From Paracoccaceae bacterium (lineage in GTDB: Bacteria > Pseudomonadota > Alphaproteobacteria > Rhodobacterales > Rhodobacteraceae), in the NCBI GenBank assembly GCA_022843025.1, contig JALHOL010000005.1, positions 62,001 through 126,000 on the forward strand: 64,000 bases of DNA, in the 5' to 3' direction. Positions 55,446 through 64,000 of the stretch are shown one piece after another. The position numbers and the translations under genes are program-made. The notes beneath the pieces were generated by a model. It saw only the letters and a program-made list of their open reading frames with translations. It had not been told where the DNA came from and did not search any database. How positions within the stretch are numbered: the first letter of the stretch is position 1; each line of letters begins with the position of its first letter.

Positions 55446-57467
55446 TCAGACAAACCGCCGTGATACGCGGTCATCCCAGTTTCGTTCAAAGACCAGCACC
55501 TCGCCTGCCCAGGCCTGCAGACGGGCTGTCATGCGCAAATCGGTGGCGTTTCCGGTCATCTCGGCCTCGGCCCGCGTGCGCACCGACCAATCTCCGCGCG
55601 ACAGTCGTTGCTCCCACACATGCACTGCCCGCGCCGTTTGCGGATCATCCGGCCGGATTTCCCAGCGTTCGGTCATCGTCTCGCCGCTGCACAACCCGTG
55701 GGTCAAGTTCTCTGCATCCCCAAGGTCGTCCTCCACCACCAGCGCATGGGTGCCCGTGATCAGGTCTTCTTCCACATAGCGGCGCGTCCTGCCTTCGCGC
55801 AGCACCCGGTGCTTCCACGGTGGCGCGTGTTCCGCAGGCGGCGGCGACCATTCCGCCGTGCTGCCCGCATGCACCGGCAGGCGCAGTTGTCCGCCTGAAA
55901 GGGTCAACGCCCCCGCCTCGGGTGATGGCCAGACAAAGGGCCAATAGCTGTTGGAAAAGGCCAGCCGCAGCCGGTGACCGGGGGCCAGCCGATAGGCCAT
56001 CTGGTCCAGCCGGAACGTCACCTCCACCTCCTCATCCGGCACCATCGGGCGGGGATGTTCCATGCTGTCACGGTGGCACAGGTTCAGCATCCCATGCGCA
56101 ATACGCACCGATGCCCCGTCCGGCGCCACATCGCACAGCCGCGCGACGACAAAGCCCAAAGGCTTGTCCGACGACAGGCGCAGCGTCACCTCCGCCGCAC
56201 CCATCAGGTCCAGGTTCTCATTCAGCACATCACCATCGAAACAGACCGAAAGCGCATCATCCCGGCTCTGATCTCCCGGCATCTCGGCGTTCAGACCCAT
56301 GGGGAAGAACTCACCCGCCAGCAGCCCCAGAGTCTGCGGCGTGGCGATTGTCCTGGCGAACGCTGCCCCCTCACCTTGGCCCAAATACCCAAGCGACGCT
56401 TCTCCCGCGCGCGCAGGCATCAGGGTCAGCACCTGCTGCGCGACACGCGGCGATGGCCACGCCGTTTCTGCTACCCAATGCCCCGGCCTGTGGCGCGCGC
56501 TGGCATCCGGCGGGGCGCTGTCCATCATCCAGACGCGATAGGCCGGGTCATCCTCGGCCCCGTTTTCAATCCCTTTCAACCACCGGTCCCACCAGCGTAG
56601 CGCGATCTGCAAGAACCCCACCTGCGGCCCCGGCACTGCCGTATGCGGATACTGATGCACCCAAGGCCCCACGATCCCTTTGCAAGGCGCGGGGACATTC
56701 TCCACCAGATGCGCCACGGTGTTCATGTAGTTATCCGCCCAGCCGCCCCAGATCAGCACCGGCGTCTGCATACGGGCATAGTCCTCGCCCACCGACCCAT
56801 GCTTCCAAAAGGCACCCCGCTCCTGCAAAGCGGCCCAGCGCGGCGCGAGCCAGGGTTCATTTTCCAACCGCTCCAGCCACATCTCGCGCCAATCCGGGCG
56901 CAGGACCGGGTCCGGCGGGCGGCTGGAATAGGACAGCATCACCGCCCCCCAGCCAAAGTTCTCGCCCAGCAAGCAGCCGCCTTTGTAATGGATGTCATCC
57001 GCAAACCGGTCTGTCGTGGCGCAGACCGACACCACTGCCTTCAGCGCCAGGGGCTGGTTGAACGCCGCCTGCAGGCAGTTGAACCCACCCCAGCTTTTCC
57101 CCATCATGCCGACCGCGCCATTGCACCACGGCTGGCGTGACAGCCAGTCGATCACGATCAACGCATCGTCCATTTCCTGTTGCGTATACTCATCGGACAT
57201 CAGCCCTTCGGAATCGCCATTCCCCCGCATGTCCACGCGCACGCAGGCATAGCCATGCCCCGCCATATAGGCGTGCATCATTTCATCGCGTGGCAGGGTT
57301 CCGTCGCGCTTGCGATAGGGGATGTATTCCAGGACGGCTGGCACCGGATGCGCCCCGGCATCTTTCGGCAACCAGACCCGCGCCGACAGGCGGCAGCCAT
57401 CGGGCATCACGATGCCCATATCCTCATGCTCCACGATCCGGCAGGGATAGTCCGTCCGAATGGTCAT
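55446..57467 (-). CDS. CocE/NonD family hydrolase (X-Pro dipeptidyl-peptidase S15 type)
   Basis: 673-residue serine hydrolase: alpha/beta catalytic domain with the nucleophile Ser125 in MMGKSWGGFN, a helical cap, and a C-terminal jelly-roll domain (about 440-673; AEVTLRLSSDKPLGFVVARL, LAPGHRLRLAFSNSYWPFVW). The family contains cocaine esterase, alpha-amino-acid ester hydrolases and glutaryl acylases. No signal peptide is visible, so it is cytoplasmic. GGGAG lies 8 nt before ATG 57467. It lies upstream of the importer genes in the same direction and probably processes what they import. Confidence 0.88.
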   Translation of the reverse strand: MTIRTDYPCRIVEHEDMGIVMPDGCRLSARVWLPKDAGAHPVPAVLEYIPYRKRDGTLPRDEMMHAYMAGHGYACVRVDMRGNGDSEGLMSDEYTQQEMDDALIVIDWLSRQPWCNGAVGMMGKSWGGFNCLQAAFNQPLALKAVVSVCATTDRFADDIHYKGGCLLGENFGWGAVMLSYSSRPPDPVLRPDWREMWLERLENEPWLAPRWAALQERGAFWKHGSVGEDYARMQTPVLIWGGWADNYMNTVAHLVENVPAPCKGIVGPWVHQYPHTAVPGPQVGFLQIALRWWDRWLKGIENGAEDDPAYRVWMMDSAPPDASARHRPGHWVAETAWPSPRVAQQVLTLMPARAGEASLGYLGQGEGAAFARTIATPQTLGLLAGEFFPMGLNAEMPGDQSRDDALSVCFDGDVLNENLDLMGAAEVTLRLSSDKPLGFVVARLCDVAPDGASVRIAHGMLNLCHRDSMEHPRPMVPDEEVEVTFRLDQMAYRLAPGHRLRLAFSNSYWPFVWPSPEAGALTLSGGQLRLPVHAGSTAEWSPPPAEHAPPWKHRVLREGRTRRYVEEDLITGTHALVVEDDLGDAENLTHGLCSGETMTERWEIRPDDPQTARAVHVWEQRLSRGDWSVRTRAEAEMTGNATDLRMTARLQAWAGEVLVFERNWDDRVSRRFV

Positions 57468-57656
57468 GCGCCGCGCTCCCTCTGACCCCGGCATCAGATG
57501 ACAGCCCGACAGTGCCGCCGCGCCCGTTCCCGCCCATCGACAGGCAGAACGCGACACAGCGCAGAGATTCCCCGCCACAGCTTGCCCGCAACGGTGTATA
57601 TTGCCCCTCGGGCAATCCAATTGCACGCCCAACAGCGCCCTCCGAAAGGAACCGCC

Positions 57657-57968
57657 ATGCCCGCCCCCTCAGACCGGATCGAAGTCCGGAACGTCACCTC
57701 GCCCAAGCACGTGACCCACGTGGACCGCACGAAGTATGACGCGATGCGACAGGCGCTTATGGCCGTTCTGCCGGGTGCACCCCCCGGCATGACCGTAGCC
57801 GAGGCGCAGACCGCCCTGCTCGCCCATCTGGACGCGGCGCTCTTCCCCGGCGGGGCCAAGGCCGGATGGTGGATGAAATGCGTCCAGCTTGATCTAGAAG
57901 CGCGCGGCGTTCTGGCACGCGGCCCGAAATCCCCCGTCCGCCTGTTCCGCACCGGGAATGTCGGCTGA
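57657..57968 (+). CDS. small uncharacterised protein (103 aa, DUF6958-like)
   Basis: 103-residue soluble protein with the recurring pattern VDRTKYDAMRQALMAVLP, MTVAEAQTALLAHL and GAKAGWWMKCVQLDLEARG, which resembles a small winged-helix domain seen as a conserved hypothetical (DUF6958, from memory). GAAAGGA lies 8 nt before ATG 57657; the open frame continues upstream without meaningful sequence. It diverges from the CocE-type gene and precedes betC by 82 bp. Function unknown. Confidence 0.6.
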   Translation: MPAPSDRIEVRNVTSPKHVTHVDRTKYDAMRQALMAVLPGAPPGMTVAEAQTALLAHLDAALFPGGAKAGWWMKCVQLDLEARGVLARGPKSPVRLFRTGNVG

Positions 57969-58050
57969 ACGCAGCGACAGGGCGTTTCGGCCCTATCTGG
58001 GCTGATGCAGCTGAAATAGTCTGTCGTCGCACCCAATGCCGGAGATCGCG

Positions 58051-59559
58051 ATGACCACCCGCCCCAATATCCTGATCCTCATGGTGGACCAGCTGACGGG
58101 GACGCTGTTTCCCGATGGCCCTGCGCCCTTCCTGCACGCCCCGAACCTGAAGCGCCTTGCCGAACGGTCGGTCCGTTTTGCCAACAGCTACACCGCCTCG
58201 CCCCTCTGCGCCCCCGCCCGCGCGGCCTTCATGTCGGGCGCCCTCCCCAACCGCACGCGCGTCTATGACAATGCGGCAGAGTTTGCCTCAGACATTCCCA
58301 CCTACGCCCACCACCTGCGCCGCGCCGGCTATCAGACGGCATTGTCGGGCAAGATGCATTTCGTCGGCCCCGATCAGCTGCACGGGTTCGAGGAACGCCT
58401 GACCACCGACATCTATCCCGCCGATTTCGGCTGGACGCCGGATTACCGCAAGCCCGGCGAACGGATCGACTGGTGGTATCACAACCTTGGCTCCGTCACG
58501 GGGGCGGGGGTCGCCGAGATCACAAACCAGCTGGAATATGACGATGACGTCGCCTTTCAGGCGGTGCAGAAACTCTACGATCTCTCGCGCGGTCAGGACA
58601 CCCGGCCCTGGTGCTTGACCGTAAGCTTCACTCACCCGCATGACCCCTTCGTCGCCCGCCGCAAATTCTGGGACCTCTACGAAGGCGCAGCAGAATGCGC
58701 GCCCCCCGCGCCCATCGCCTATGCGGATCAGGACCCCCATTCCCAGCGCCTGATGGATGCCTGCGATTGGCGCGCCTTCGATATCTCGGACACCCATATC
58801 CGCCGCGCGCGGCAGGGCTATTTCGCCAACATCTCTTATGTCGACAGCAAGATCGGCGAAATCCTCGATACCTTGGAGGCAACACGGCAAGAGGCGATCA
58901 TCCTGTTCCTGTCTGACCATGGCGAAATGCTCGGCGAGCGGGGCCTATGGTTCAAGATGAACTTCTTCGAAGGGTCCGCCCGCGTGCCGTTGATGATCGC
59001 CGCACCGGGCCTTGCCCCGCAACGGATCGATACGCCTGTATCGACCATCGACGTGACGCCCACCCTCGGCGCATTGGCCGGGATCGACATGGATGCAATT
59101 CGCCCGTGGACCGATGGCGAAAACCTTGTCCCGCTGGCGATGGGCACAGACCGAACAGCGCCGGTCGCCATGGAATACGCAGCCGAAGGCACCGTGTCCC
59201 CCATGGTCTGCCTGCGCGAAGGGGACTGGAAATATGTCCTCTGCCGCGCCGATCCGGACCTGTTGTTCAATCTTGCCGATGATCCCGCCGAACGCCACAA
59301 CCTTGCCGATGACCCGACCCATGCCGCCACCCTCGCCGCCTTTCGCGCCAGGGCCGAGGCACGCTGGAACCTCGCCGCCTATGACGCAGCCGTCCGCGAA
59401 AGTCAGGCTCGCCGCTGGGTGGTCTATGAGGCGCTGCGCAACGGGGCCTATTTCCCTTGGGATCACCAACCCCTCCGCGCCGCGTCCGAGCGTTACATGC
59501 GCAACCACATGGATCTGAACGTGCTGGAAGAAAACAAACGCTTCCCACGGGGGGAATAA
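58051..59559 (+). CDS. betC: choline-sulfatase
   Basis: Hydrolyses choline-O-sulfate to choline and sulfate, providing osmoprotectant precursor or nutrients. The 502-residue protein matches BetC throughout: NILILMVDQLTGTLFPDGPA, the formylglycine motif LCAPARA (Cys53 from this start; C-x-P-x-R sulfatase type), LSGKMHFVGPDQLHGFEERL and DWWYHNLGSVTG. GGAG lies 6 nt before ATG 58051, which I prefer over ATG 58036. No betI or betB neighbours; a GMC oxidoreductase converges from the other side. A separate maturase is needed for formylglycine. Confidence 0.93.
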   Translation: MTTRPNILILMVDQLTGTLFPDGPAPFLHAPNLKRLAERSVRFANSYTASPLCAPARAAFMSGALPNRTRVYDNAAEFASDIPTYAHHLRRAGYQTALSGKMHFVGPDQLHGFEERLTTDIYPADFGWTPDYRKPGERIDWWYHNLGSVTGAGVAEITNQLEYDDDVAFQAVQKLYDLSRGQDTRPWCLTVSFTHPHDPFVARRKFWDLYEGAAECAPPAPIAYADQDPHSQRLMDACDWRAFDISDTHIRRARQGYFANISYVDSKIGEILDTLEATRQEAIILFLSDHGEMLGERGLWFKMNFFEGSARVPLMIAAPGLAPQRIDTPVSTIDVTPTLGALAGIDMDAIRPWTDGENLVPLAMGTDRTAPVAMEYAAEGTVSPMVCLREGDWKYVLCRADPDLLFNLADDPAERHNLADDPTHAATLAAFRARAEARWNLAAYDAAVRESQARRWVVYEALRNGAYFPWDHQPLRAASERYMRNHMDLNVLEENKRFPRGE

Positions 59560-59596
59560 CACCTTCGACCGGTTTTCCCGGCATGGGAGTGGAATA

Positions 59597-59653
59597 TGGG
59601 TATTGGGGCCAAGATGAAGCCATCCATGTATTTCATCTTGGGAAAAATACCCA
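59597..59653. repeat. two-tier inverted repeat between convergent genes (possible bidirectional terminator)
   Basis: Outer arms TGGGTATT (59597-59604) and AATACCCA (59646-59653), a symmetric 4-nt internal loop, then inner arms CCAAGATGAA (59609-59618) and TTCATCTTGG (59632-59641) around a 13-nt loop. All 18 paired positions match. It sits between convergent betC and the GMC oxidoreductase. I recall similar CATCTTG/ATACCC elements in Rhodobacterales intergenic regions. A second GC hairpin follows at 59730-59746. Confidence 0.65.
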
Positions 59654-59729
59654 AACACACCCATCAGTCCAAACCAACGCCTGTCTGCCCGTCTCAAACG
59701 GGGCCGCAGCCCGTGGCAACGCCGTTCGA

Positions 59730-59746
59730 GGGGGCTCGATGCCCCC
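59730..59746 (-). terminator. short GC-rich hairpin near the GMC oxidoreductase 3' end
   Basis: GGGGGC-TCGAT-GCCCCC, a 6-bp all-GC stem, 24 bp past the stop of the leftward oxidoreductase gene. No T-tract on either strand, so the terminator assignment is weak; it may belong to the same composite intergenic element as the inverted repeat at 59597-59653. Confidence 0.3.
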
Positions 59747-59769
59747 GAGGACGGCACCCCCGTCTGGGC

Positions 59770-61389
59770 TCACCGCGCGTCGGCCAGCACCAGATCGGCC
59801 CCCTTCCAGCCCAGCATCATCGCAGGCGCATTCGTGTTCCCGGCGATCAGGTTCGGGAAACTGGATGCATCGATCACGCGCAACCCGGCGACGCCGTGCA
59901 CGCGCAGTCGTGCATCCACCACGCTGCTGGCCGCATCCGGCCCCATGCGGCAGGTGCAGGATGGGTGGTAAACCGTGCCGGAACGCTTTCGGAAATCGTC
60001 GATCAGGGCCTCATCCGTTGCCACCTCTGGCCCTGGCCGCAACTCTTCCGCAATCAGCCGCGCCAGCGGCGGCTGGGCTGCAAGATGCCGCAGATACTTC
60101 ACCGCCAGCAGCATTTCCTGAACGTCATGGTCGGTTGAAAAGGCATTCGCCGTGATCACCGGGTGCCGCATCGGATCGGCCGACGCGACACGGATATGCC
60201 CCCGGCTCGTCGGGCGGCAATTCGACAGGCCGATCGACATCCCCGGAAACGGGTCCGGCGTCAGGATCGGGCGTTCGCCATCACGCGGGATAAGGGTAGA
60301 AAAGGCCTGCATGTAAAGCTGCATGTTCGGCCGATCCAGATCGGGCGATGTCCGAAAGAACCCGCCCCCATGGTTGATGGATTTCGACAGCGGCCCTGCG
60401 CCCGCCAGAACGTATTTCATGCCCGCAAGCAGCTTGCCCCACCAGGGACGCAACTCGTCATTGTAGGTCGGCACCTTCATCCGCCAGGTGTAGTTGATGC
60501 CCTGATGGTCGCTCAGATGATCGCCCACATTCGGGTTGTCGCGCAGCACCGGGATACCAAGACCCTGCAACAACGCCCCCGGCCCGATGCCCGACAGTTG
60601 CAGCAGTTGCGGCGAGTTGATCGCGCCCCCCGACAGGATCACCTCGGCCTTCGCACGCAGGGTGCGGGTCTGCCCGCCCTGCACATACTCCACCCCGACG
60701 GCGCGGCCCTGTTCGATCAGGACCCGCGTCACCATGGCACCGGTAATCACGCGGCAATTCGGGCGGCTCATCGCGGGCCGCAGAAAGGCGCGCGCTGCCG
60801 AATTGCGGCGAGCCTTTCGGATGGTCATCTGATAGGTACCCGTGCCTTCCTGCCGCGCGCCGTTGAAATCCGGGTTATGCGGCAGGCCCGCGCTTTCACA
60901 GGCCGCGACATAATCTTTCACCAGCGGATGCAGTCCCGTGCGATTGGCCGAAACGAACAGCGGCCCGCCCGCGCCGCGAAAATCATCCCCCCCGGCCTCG
61001 GTATCCTCCATCGCCTTATAGGCTGACAGCACATCCTCCCAACCCCAGCCGGGATTGCCCGCCGCGGCCCATTCGTCATAATCCGCCCGATGGCCCCGGA
61101 TATAAACCATCGCGTTGATCGATGATGACCCGCCCAGCACTTTGCCCCGCGGCCAGTGATCCCGCTGTCCGGCAAGGCCCGGATCGGGTTCCGTCTTGTA
61201 AAGCCAGTTCACCGCCGGATCGTAGAACAGCTTGCCATAGCCCAAGGGCAGCATGACAAAGAAGCGTCGGTCACTGCCCCCCGCTTCCAGCACCGTCACC
61301 CGGTGCTTGCCGCTGGCGGTCAGCCTATCGGCAAGCACACAGCCCGCCGATCCCGCCCCCACGATGATGTAGTCCGTCTCGTCGCTCAT
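59770..61389 (-). CDS. GMC-family FAD-dependent oxidoreductase (choline/alcohol dehydrogenase type)
   Basis: 539-residue flavoenzyme: FAD-binding [17 protein letters not shown] (about 7-23), GMC signature 1 [20 protein letters not shown] (about 81-100), signature 2 [16 protein letters not shown] (about 258-273), and the C-terminal catalytic [12 protein letters not shown] with the active-site histidine. It oxidises a primary alcohol to an aldehyde. Proximity to betC makes choline a candidate substrate, but the sequence resembles the general alcohol-dehydrogenase branch as much as BetA, so I leave the symbol empty. ATG 61389 is the family start. Confidence 0.85.
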   Translation of the reverse strand: MSDETDYIIVGAGSAGCVLADRLTASGKHRVTVLEAGGSDRRFFVMLPLGYGKLFYDPAVNWLYKTEPDPGLAGQRDHWPRGKVLGGSSSINAMVYIRGHRADYDEWAAAGNPGWGWEDVLSAYKAMEDTEAGGDDFRGAGGPLFVSANRTGLHPLVKDYVAACESAGLPHNPDFNGARQEGTGTYQMTIRKARRNSAARAFLRPAMSRPNCRVITGAMVTRVLIEQGRAVGVEYVQGGQTRTLRAKAEVILSGGAINSPQLLQLSGIGPGALLQGLGIPVLRDNPNVGDHLSDHQGINYTWRMKVPTYNDELRPWWGKLLAGMKYVLAGAGPLSKSINHGGGFFRTSPDLDRPNMQLYMQAFSTLIPRDGERPILTPDPFPGMSIGLSNCRPTSRGHIRVASADPMRHPVITANAFSTDHDVQEMLLAVKYLRHLAAQPPLARLIAEELRPGPEVATDEALIDDFRKRSGTVYHPSCTCRMGPDAASSVVDARLRVHGVAGLRVIDASSFPNLIAGNTNAPAMMLGWKGADLVLADAR

Positions 61390-61472
61390 GACCCACCTCT
61401 GCTGGTGGCGGAGCCTAGCGTCACGCCATGGGGCAGCGTGACAAGCAGCGACAGGAAACTGTCGTTTCCGTG

Positions 61473-62276
61473 TTACTTTCCCTTCCAGACCGGATCGCGT
61501 TTCTCGGCAAAGGCACGTGCGCCTTCCAACTGATCTTCGCTGGAATACAACCTGTCCACTGTAGGCATCTGCCGCTTGGTGATGCGGTTGAGCGCATCCT
61601 GAAAGCGCAGCGCCTCGGCCTCGCGCACCACTTCCTTGATTGCGGCGTAAACCAAGGGCGGCCCGCTTTCCAACAGCCGCGCCAGGTCCCATGCCTTGGG
61701 CAGCAGATCCTCGGCTGTGGTGATCTCCTTCAGGATGCCCCAGCGCAGCGCCTCTTCGGCATCGAACCAGCGCCCGGTCAGCAGCAGGTCCATCGCCACG
61801 TGATAGGGAATGCGCTTTGGCAACTTGATCGACGCTGCATCCGCCACCGTGCCCGACCGGATTTCCGGCAGCGCAAAGGTCGCGTTGCCTGACGCAAGGA
61901 TCAGGTCGCAGGAGAGCGCCAGTTCCAGCCCCCCGCCACAGCAGATGCCGTTCACCGCCGCAATCACCGGCTTGTTCAGGTTGGGCAGTTCCTGAAGGCC
62001 CCCAAATCCGCCCACGCCGTAATCACCATCCACCGCATCGCCCCCGGCGGCGGCCTTCAGGTCCCATCCGGGGCAAAAGAACTTTTCCCCCTCGGCCCGC
62101 AGGATAGCCACGCGCAGGCTGTCGTCATCGCGAAACTCGCGGAATGTCAGGCCCATGATCCGGCTGGTCGCCAGATCGATCGCATTGGCCTTGGGCCGGT
62201 CCAGCGTCACCTCCAGAACCGCACCTTCGCGCCGTGTCCGGATCGGGCCTTCGGTTCGCATCTGCATACCGCTCAT
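61473..62276 (-). CDS. enoyl-CoA hydratase/isomerase, crotonobetainyl-CoA hydratase (CaiD)-like
   Basis: 267-residue crotonase. The oxyanion-hole segments are FFCPGWDLKAAAGG (about 67-80) and GICCGGGLELALSCDLILA (about 112-130). LPEIRSGTVADAASIKLPKR and the acidic residues following it are typical, and the AIDLATSR/GWDLKAAA pattern is that of CaiD. It would add water to an unsaturated CoA thioester. It overlaps the acyl-CoA synthetase gene by 4 bp (ATGA), so the acid is activated by one product and hydrated by the other. Carnitine/crotonobetaine metabolism is plausible, not proven. Confidence 0.78.
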   Translation of the reverse strand: MSGMQMRTEGPIRTRREGAVLEVTLDRPKANAIDLATSRIMGLTFREFRDDDSLRVAILRAEGEKFFCPGWDLKAAAGGDAVDGDYGVGGFGGLQELPNLNKPVIAAVNGICCGGGLELALSCDLILASGNATFALPEIRSGTVADAASIKLPKRIPYHVAMDLLLTGRWFDAEEALRWGILKEITTAEDLLPKAWDLARLLESGPPLVYAAIKEVVREAEALRFQDALNRITKRQMPTVDRLYSSEDQLEGARAFAEKRDPVWKGK

Positions 62277-64000
62277 TCCGCTTCCTCCCAGATGATCGCG
62301 TCCACTGCGACCGCACCTTCGGCGGTCAGCATCAGCGGGTTGATCTCGATTTCCTCCAGCGACGGGGTGGCCTGCAACATCGCCTGCAAAGCCATCACTG
62401 CCCGCACCGCCGCTCCAACATCGGCCTTGGCCCGCCCACGATAGCCGTCCAGCAGCGGCCAGAGGCGCAGCCGCCGCAGCGCCGCCGCCACCTCATCCTC
62501 CGTCACCGGCAAGACCAGCGTCACCGTATCGGCCAGAACCTCTGCCGTGACACCGCCAAAGCCCAGCGTCACTGTCGCCCCATAAACCGGGTCGCGGCGC
62601 AGGCCGACCAGAAGCTCGGCCACCACGCCCGCGACCATCTCTTCGGCCAGATAGCCTTGCGCCCCCGCCATCTCGGCTTGGCCCTCCAGCGCGGAAAGGC
62701 CAAGGCGGACGGCCCCCGCTTCGGTCTTGTGCGCGAAACCCAGCCCTTTCAGCGCCAGTGGCGCGGTCAGACCTGCTGCCTTTGCCACCAGTTCCGGCAA
62801 GGTCGCCGCGGTCACGGAACGCGGCACCGCCACCCCAGCCCCGGCGATCAGCGCCTTGGAAGACGCCTCATCCCGCATCCGAAGTGTCCGCTCACCCACC
62901 TCCGGCCAAGGCCGCCACCCCCCCCGGTTCGGCCCCGTCTGGGCGGCCTTGATCGCGCCCAGGGCGGTTTCCAGCCCCATCATCGGCACGACATTCGGCG
63001 CGGCCATCCGCATTGCCAACGCCTCATCAAAGTTTTCGGGCAAAGACGCCACGGCAAAGGCGGGTTTGCCCGTATTGGCCGCCGCAGCCACCACCGCATC
63101 CAGCGCAGGCTGGAAGCTGGAAGGGTCACACCGGTCCGGGCGCGGCGGGTCGATGATAAAGATGCCCGCGTCATAGCCCGCCAGCATCGTGGTGAAGACA
63201 TCCGTCGTCCGCGGCCCGTCCCCCCAGATGAAGGTGTGGTAATCCAATGGGTTGGAGATAAAGACGATAGGCCCCAGGATATCGCCCAGCCTTTGCCTTT
63301 GCGCGGCGGATGGCGGCGGAAAATCCACGCCGAAAGGTGCTGCAAGGTCGGCCACCAGCCCCGCTTCGCCCCCCGAACAGGACAGCGAACACAGGCGCGT
63401 GCCAATCTGCGGGCCGCAATGGTGAAAGATCTTCAACGTCTCGATCAACTCGGCAGGCGTGGCCACTTCTGCCACGCCGCAGGCGCGCAAGAAAGCGGAA
63501 GAGGCGGCGCCGCCACCGGCCAGCGACGCAGTATGCGACGCTGCCGCCGTGCGCGACAGTTCGGTCTTGCCCGATTTGATGCAGACGATCCCCTTGCCCG
63601 CCGCCCGCGCGCGTTCGGCCAGATCGGCAAAGGCAGCGGCATCGTCGATGCCTTCGACATACATGCCCAGCGCGGTCACCCGCTCATCTGCCAACAGCGC
63701 ACCTGCCAGCTCCGCCAACCCCACCTGCGCCGCATTGCCCAGGCAGGCCACATAGGCCACCGGCAAACCCCGCGCCTGCATGGTCAGGTTTATGACGATG
63801 TTGGAAGATTGCGACAGCAGCGCCACCCCCCGCTCTACCCGCACCCCGCCATGCTGATCCGGCCAGAGCAGCGCGCCGTCGAGGTAGTTGATGACGCCAT
63901 AGCAATTTGGGCCGAGGATCGGCATATCCCCCGCCGCCGCAACCAGCCGCGCCTGAAGATCGGACTCCCCTGCCTCTTCCCAGCCGCTTGCGAAACAGGT
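62273..64000 (-). CDS. NDP-forming acyl-CoA synthetase (acetate--CoA ligase family), N-terminus outside window
   Basis: Visible 575 residues of an ADP/GDP-forming acyl-CoA synthetase. The part near the window edge continues in frame to base 64000 (…AAAGDMPILGPNCYG), so the start, with the CoA-binding Rossmann domain, lies beyond. Seen here are the ligase-CoA domains (ASHTASLAGGGAASSAFLRA, about residues 159-178 of the visible part) and a C-terminal ATP-grasp domain (MRDEASSKALIAGAGVAVPR, LALKGLGFAHKTEAGAVRLG). It activates a carboxylic acid reversibly with one nucleotide. Coupled to the CaiD-like hydratase. Confidence 0.83.
   Translation of the reverse strand, partial: TCFASGWEEAGESDLQARLVAAAGDMPILGPNCYGVINYLDGALLWPDQHGGVRVERGVALLSQSSNIVINLTMQARGLPVAYVACLGNAAQVGLAELAGALLADERVTALGMYVEGIDDAAAFADLAERARAAGKGIVCIKSGKTELSRTAAASHTASLAGGGAASSAFLRACGVAEVATPAELIETLKIFHHCGPQIGTRLCSLSCSGGEAGLVADLAAPFGVDFPPPSAAQRQRLGDILGPIVFISNPLDYHTFIWGDGPRTTDVFTTMLAGYDAGIFIIDPPRPDRCDPSSFQPALDAVVAAAANTGKPAFAVASLPENFDEALAMRMAAPNVVPMMGLETALGAIKAAQTGPNRGGWRPWPEVGERTLRMRDEASSKALIAGAGVAVPRSVTAATLPELVAKAAGLTAPLALKGLGFAHKTEAGAVRLGLSALEGQAEMAGAQGYLAEEMVAGVVAELLVGLRRDPVYGATVTLGFGGVTAEVLADTVTLVLPVTEDEVAAALRRLRLWPLLDGYRGRAKADVGAAVRAVMALQAMLQATPSLEEIEINPLMLTAEGAVAVDAIIWEEAE

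Noticed and set aside
58036-58050. ATG 58036 as the betC start
   Set aside because: ATG 58051 has a GGAG at ideal spacing and starts directly at the family-conserved N-terminus.

Overview
The window is high-GC, densely packed bacterial DNA. Gene content and protein style point to an alphaproteobacterium of the Rhodobacterales (Rhodobacter/Paracoccus-type): a SqrR-like operator palindrome, a small Crp/Fnr regulator, BetC, and an Rkp-type polyketide synthase. I cannot name the species. I saw no tRNA, rRNA, CRISPR array, insertion sequence or integrase, so the segment reads as ordinary chromosome with accessory metabolic islands.

Layout. 1-1673: tail of an aromatic meta-cleavage operon (CHA aldolase, 4-oxalomesaconate tautomerase). 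1904-4985: three-gene MacAB/LolCDE-like ABC efflux operon. 5103-9729: complete arginine deiminase operon (YfcC-type carrier, arcA, arcB, arcC). 10008-31127: a large surface-glycoconjugate locus. A capsule-type ABC exporter (OPX, KpsE-, KpsM- and KpsT-like) reads rightward. It converges on a leftward operon with a 2513-residue type I polyketide/fatty-acid synthase (RkpA-like), an alpha-oxoamine synthase (RkpG-like), a glycosyltransferase and a CDP-alcohol phosphotransferase. Diverging from the synthase are two polysaccharide pyruvyl transferase genes (three domains), a second glycosyltransferase and a short-chain reductase. 31215-33935: small uncharacterised genes and a Crp/Fnr regulator.

33938-37202: a translationally coupled membrane-lipid trio (CDP-alcohol phosphotransferase, sulfatase-fold membrane hydrolase, LPG-synthase-like membrane protein). 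37226: a cytochrome b561. 37786-41875: a tight operon of GTP cyclohydrolase II, a zinc-less MDR dehydrogenase, a degenerate 6-pyruvoyltetrahydropterin-synthase-fold protein, a methyltransferase and a RibD-type reductase. This looks like an uncharacterised GTP-derived (pterin or pyrimidine) pathway. 42055-45920: FkbM methyltransferase, UbiB/ABC1 kinase, inositol-monophosphatase family enzyme, glycosyltransferase. 46223-49478: small stress genes (DUF2892 protein under an ATTC-N8-GAAT operator, cold-shock protein with a clear terminator), an HSL-type esterase and a class II aldolase.

49485-57467: a leftward peptide-type ABC importer operon enclosed by a CocE/NonD hydrolase and an alkaline-phosphatase-superfamily hydrolase. 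57657-64000: small unknown protein, choline sulfatase BetC, a GMC oxidoreductase, a CaiD-like enoyl-CoA hydratase and an NDP-forming acyl-CoA synthetase cut by the window end.

The most interesting system is 10008-31127. A dedicated iterative synthase with no thioesterase, an amino-acid-condensing alpha-oxoamine synthase and a 3-ketosphinganine-reductase-like SDR could together build a sphingoid-like amino lipid. That lipid could be glycosylated, pyruvylated and exported through a capsule-type machine whose ATPase lacks normal catalytic residues. The second is the GTP cyclohydrolase II cluster at 37786-41875.
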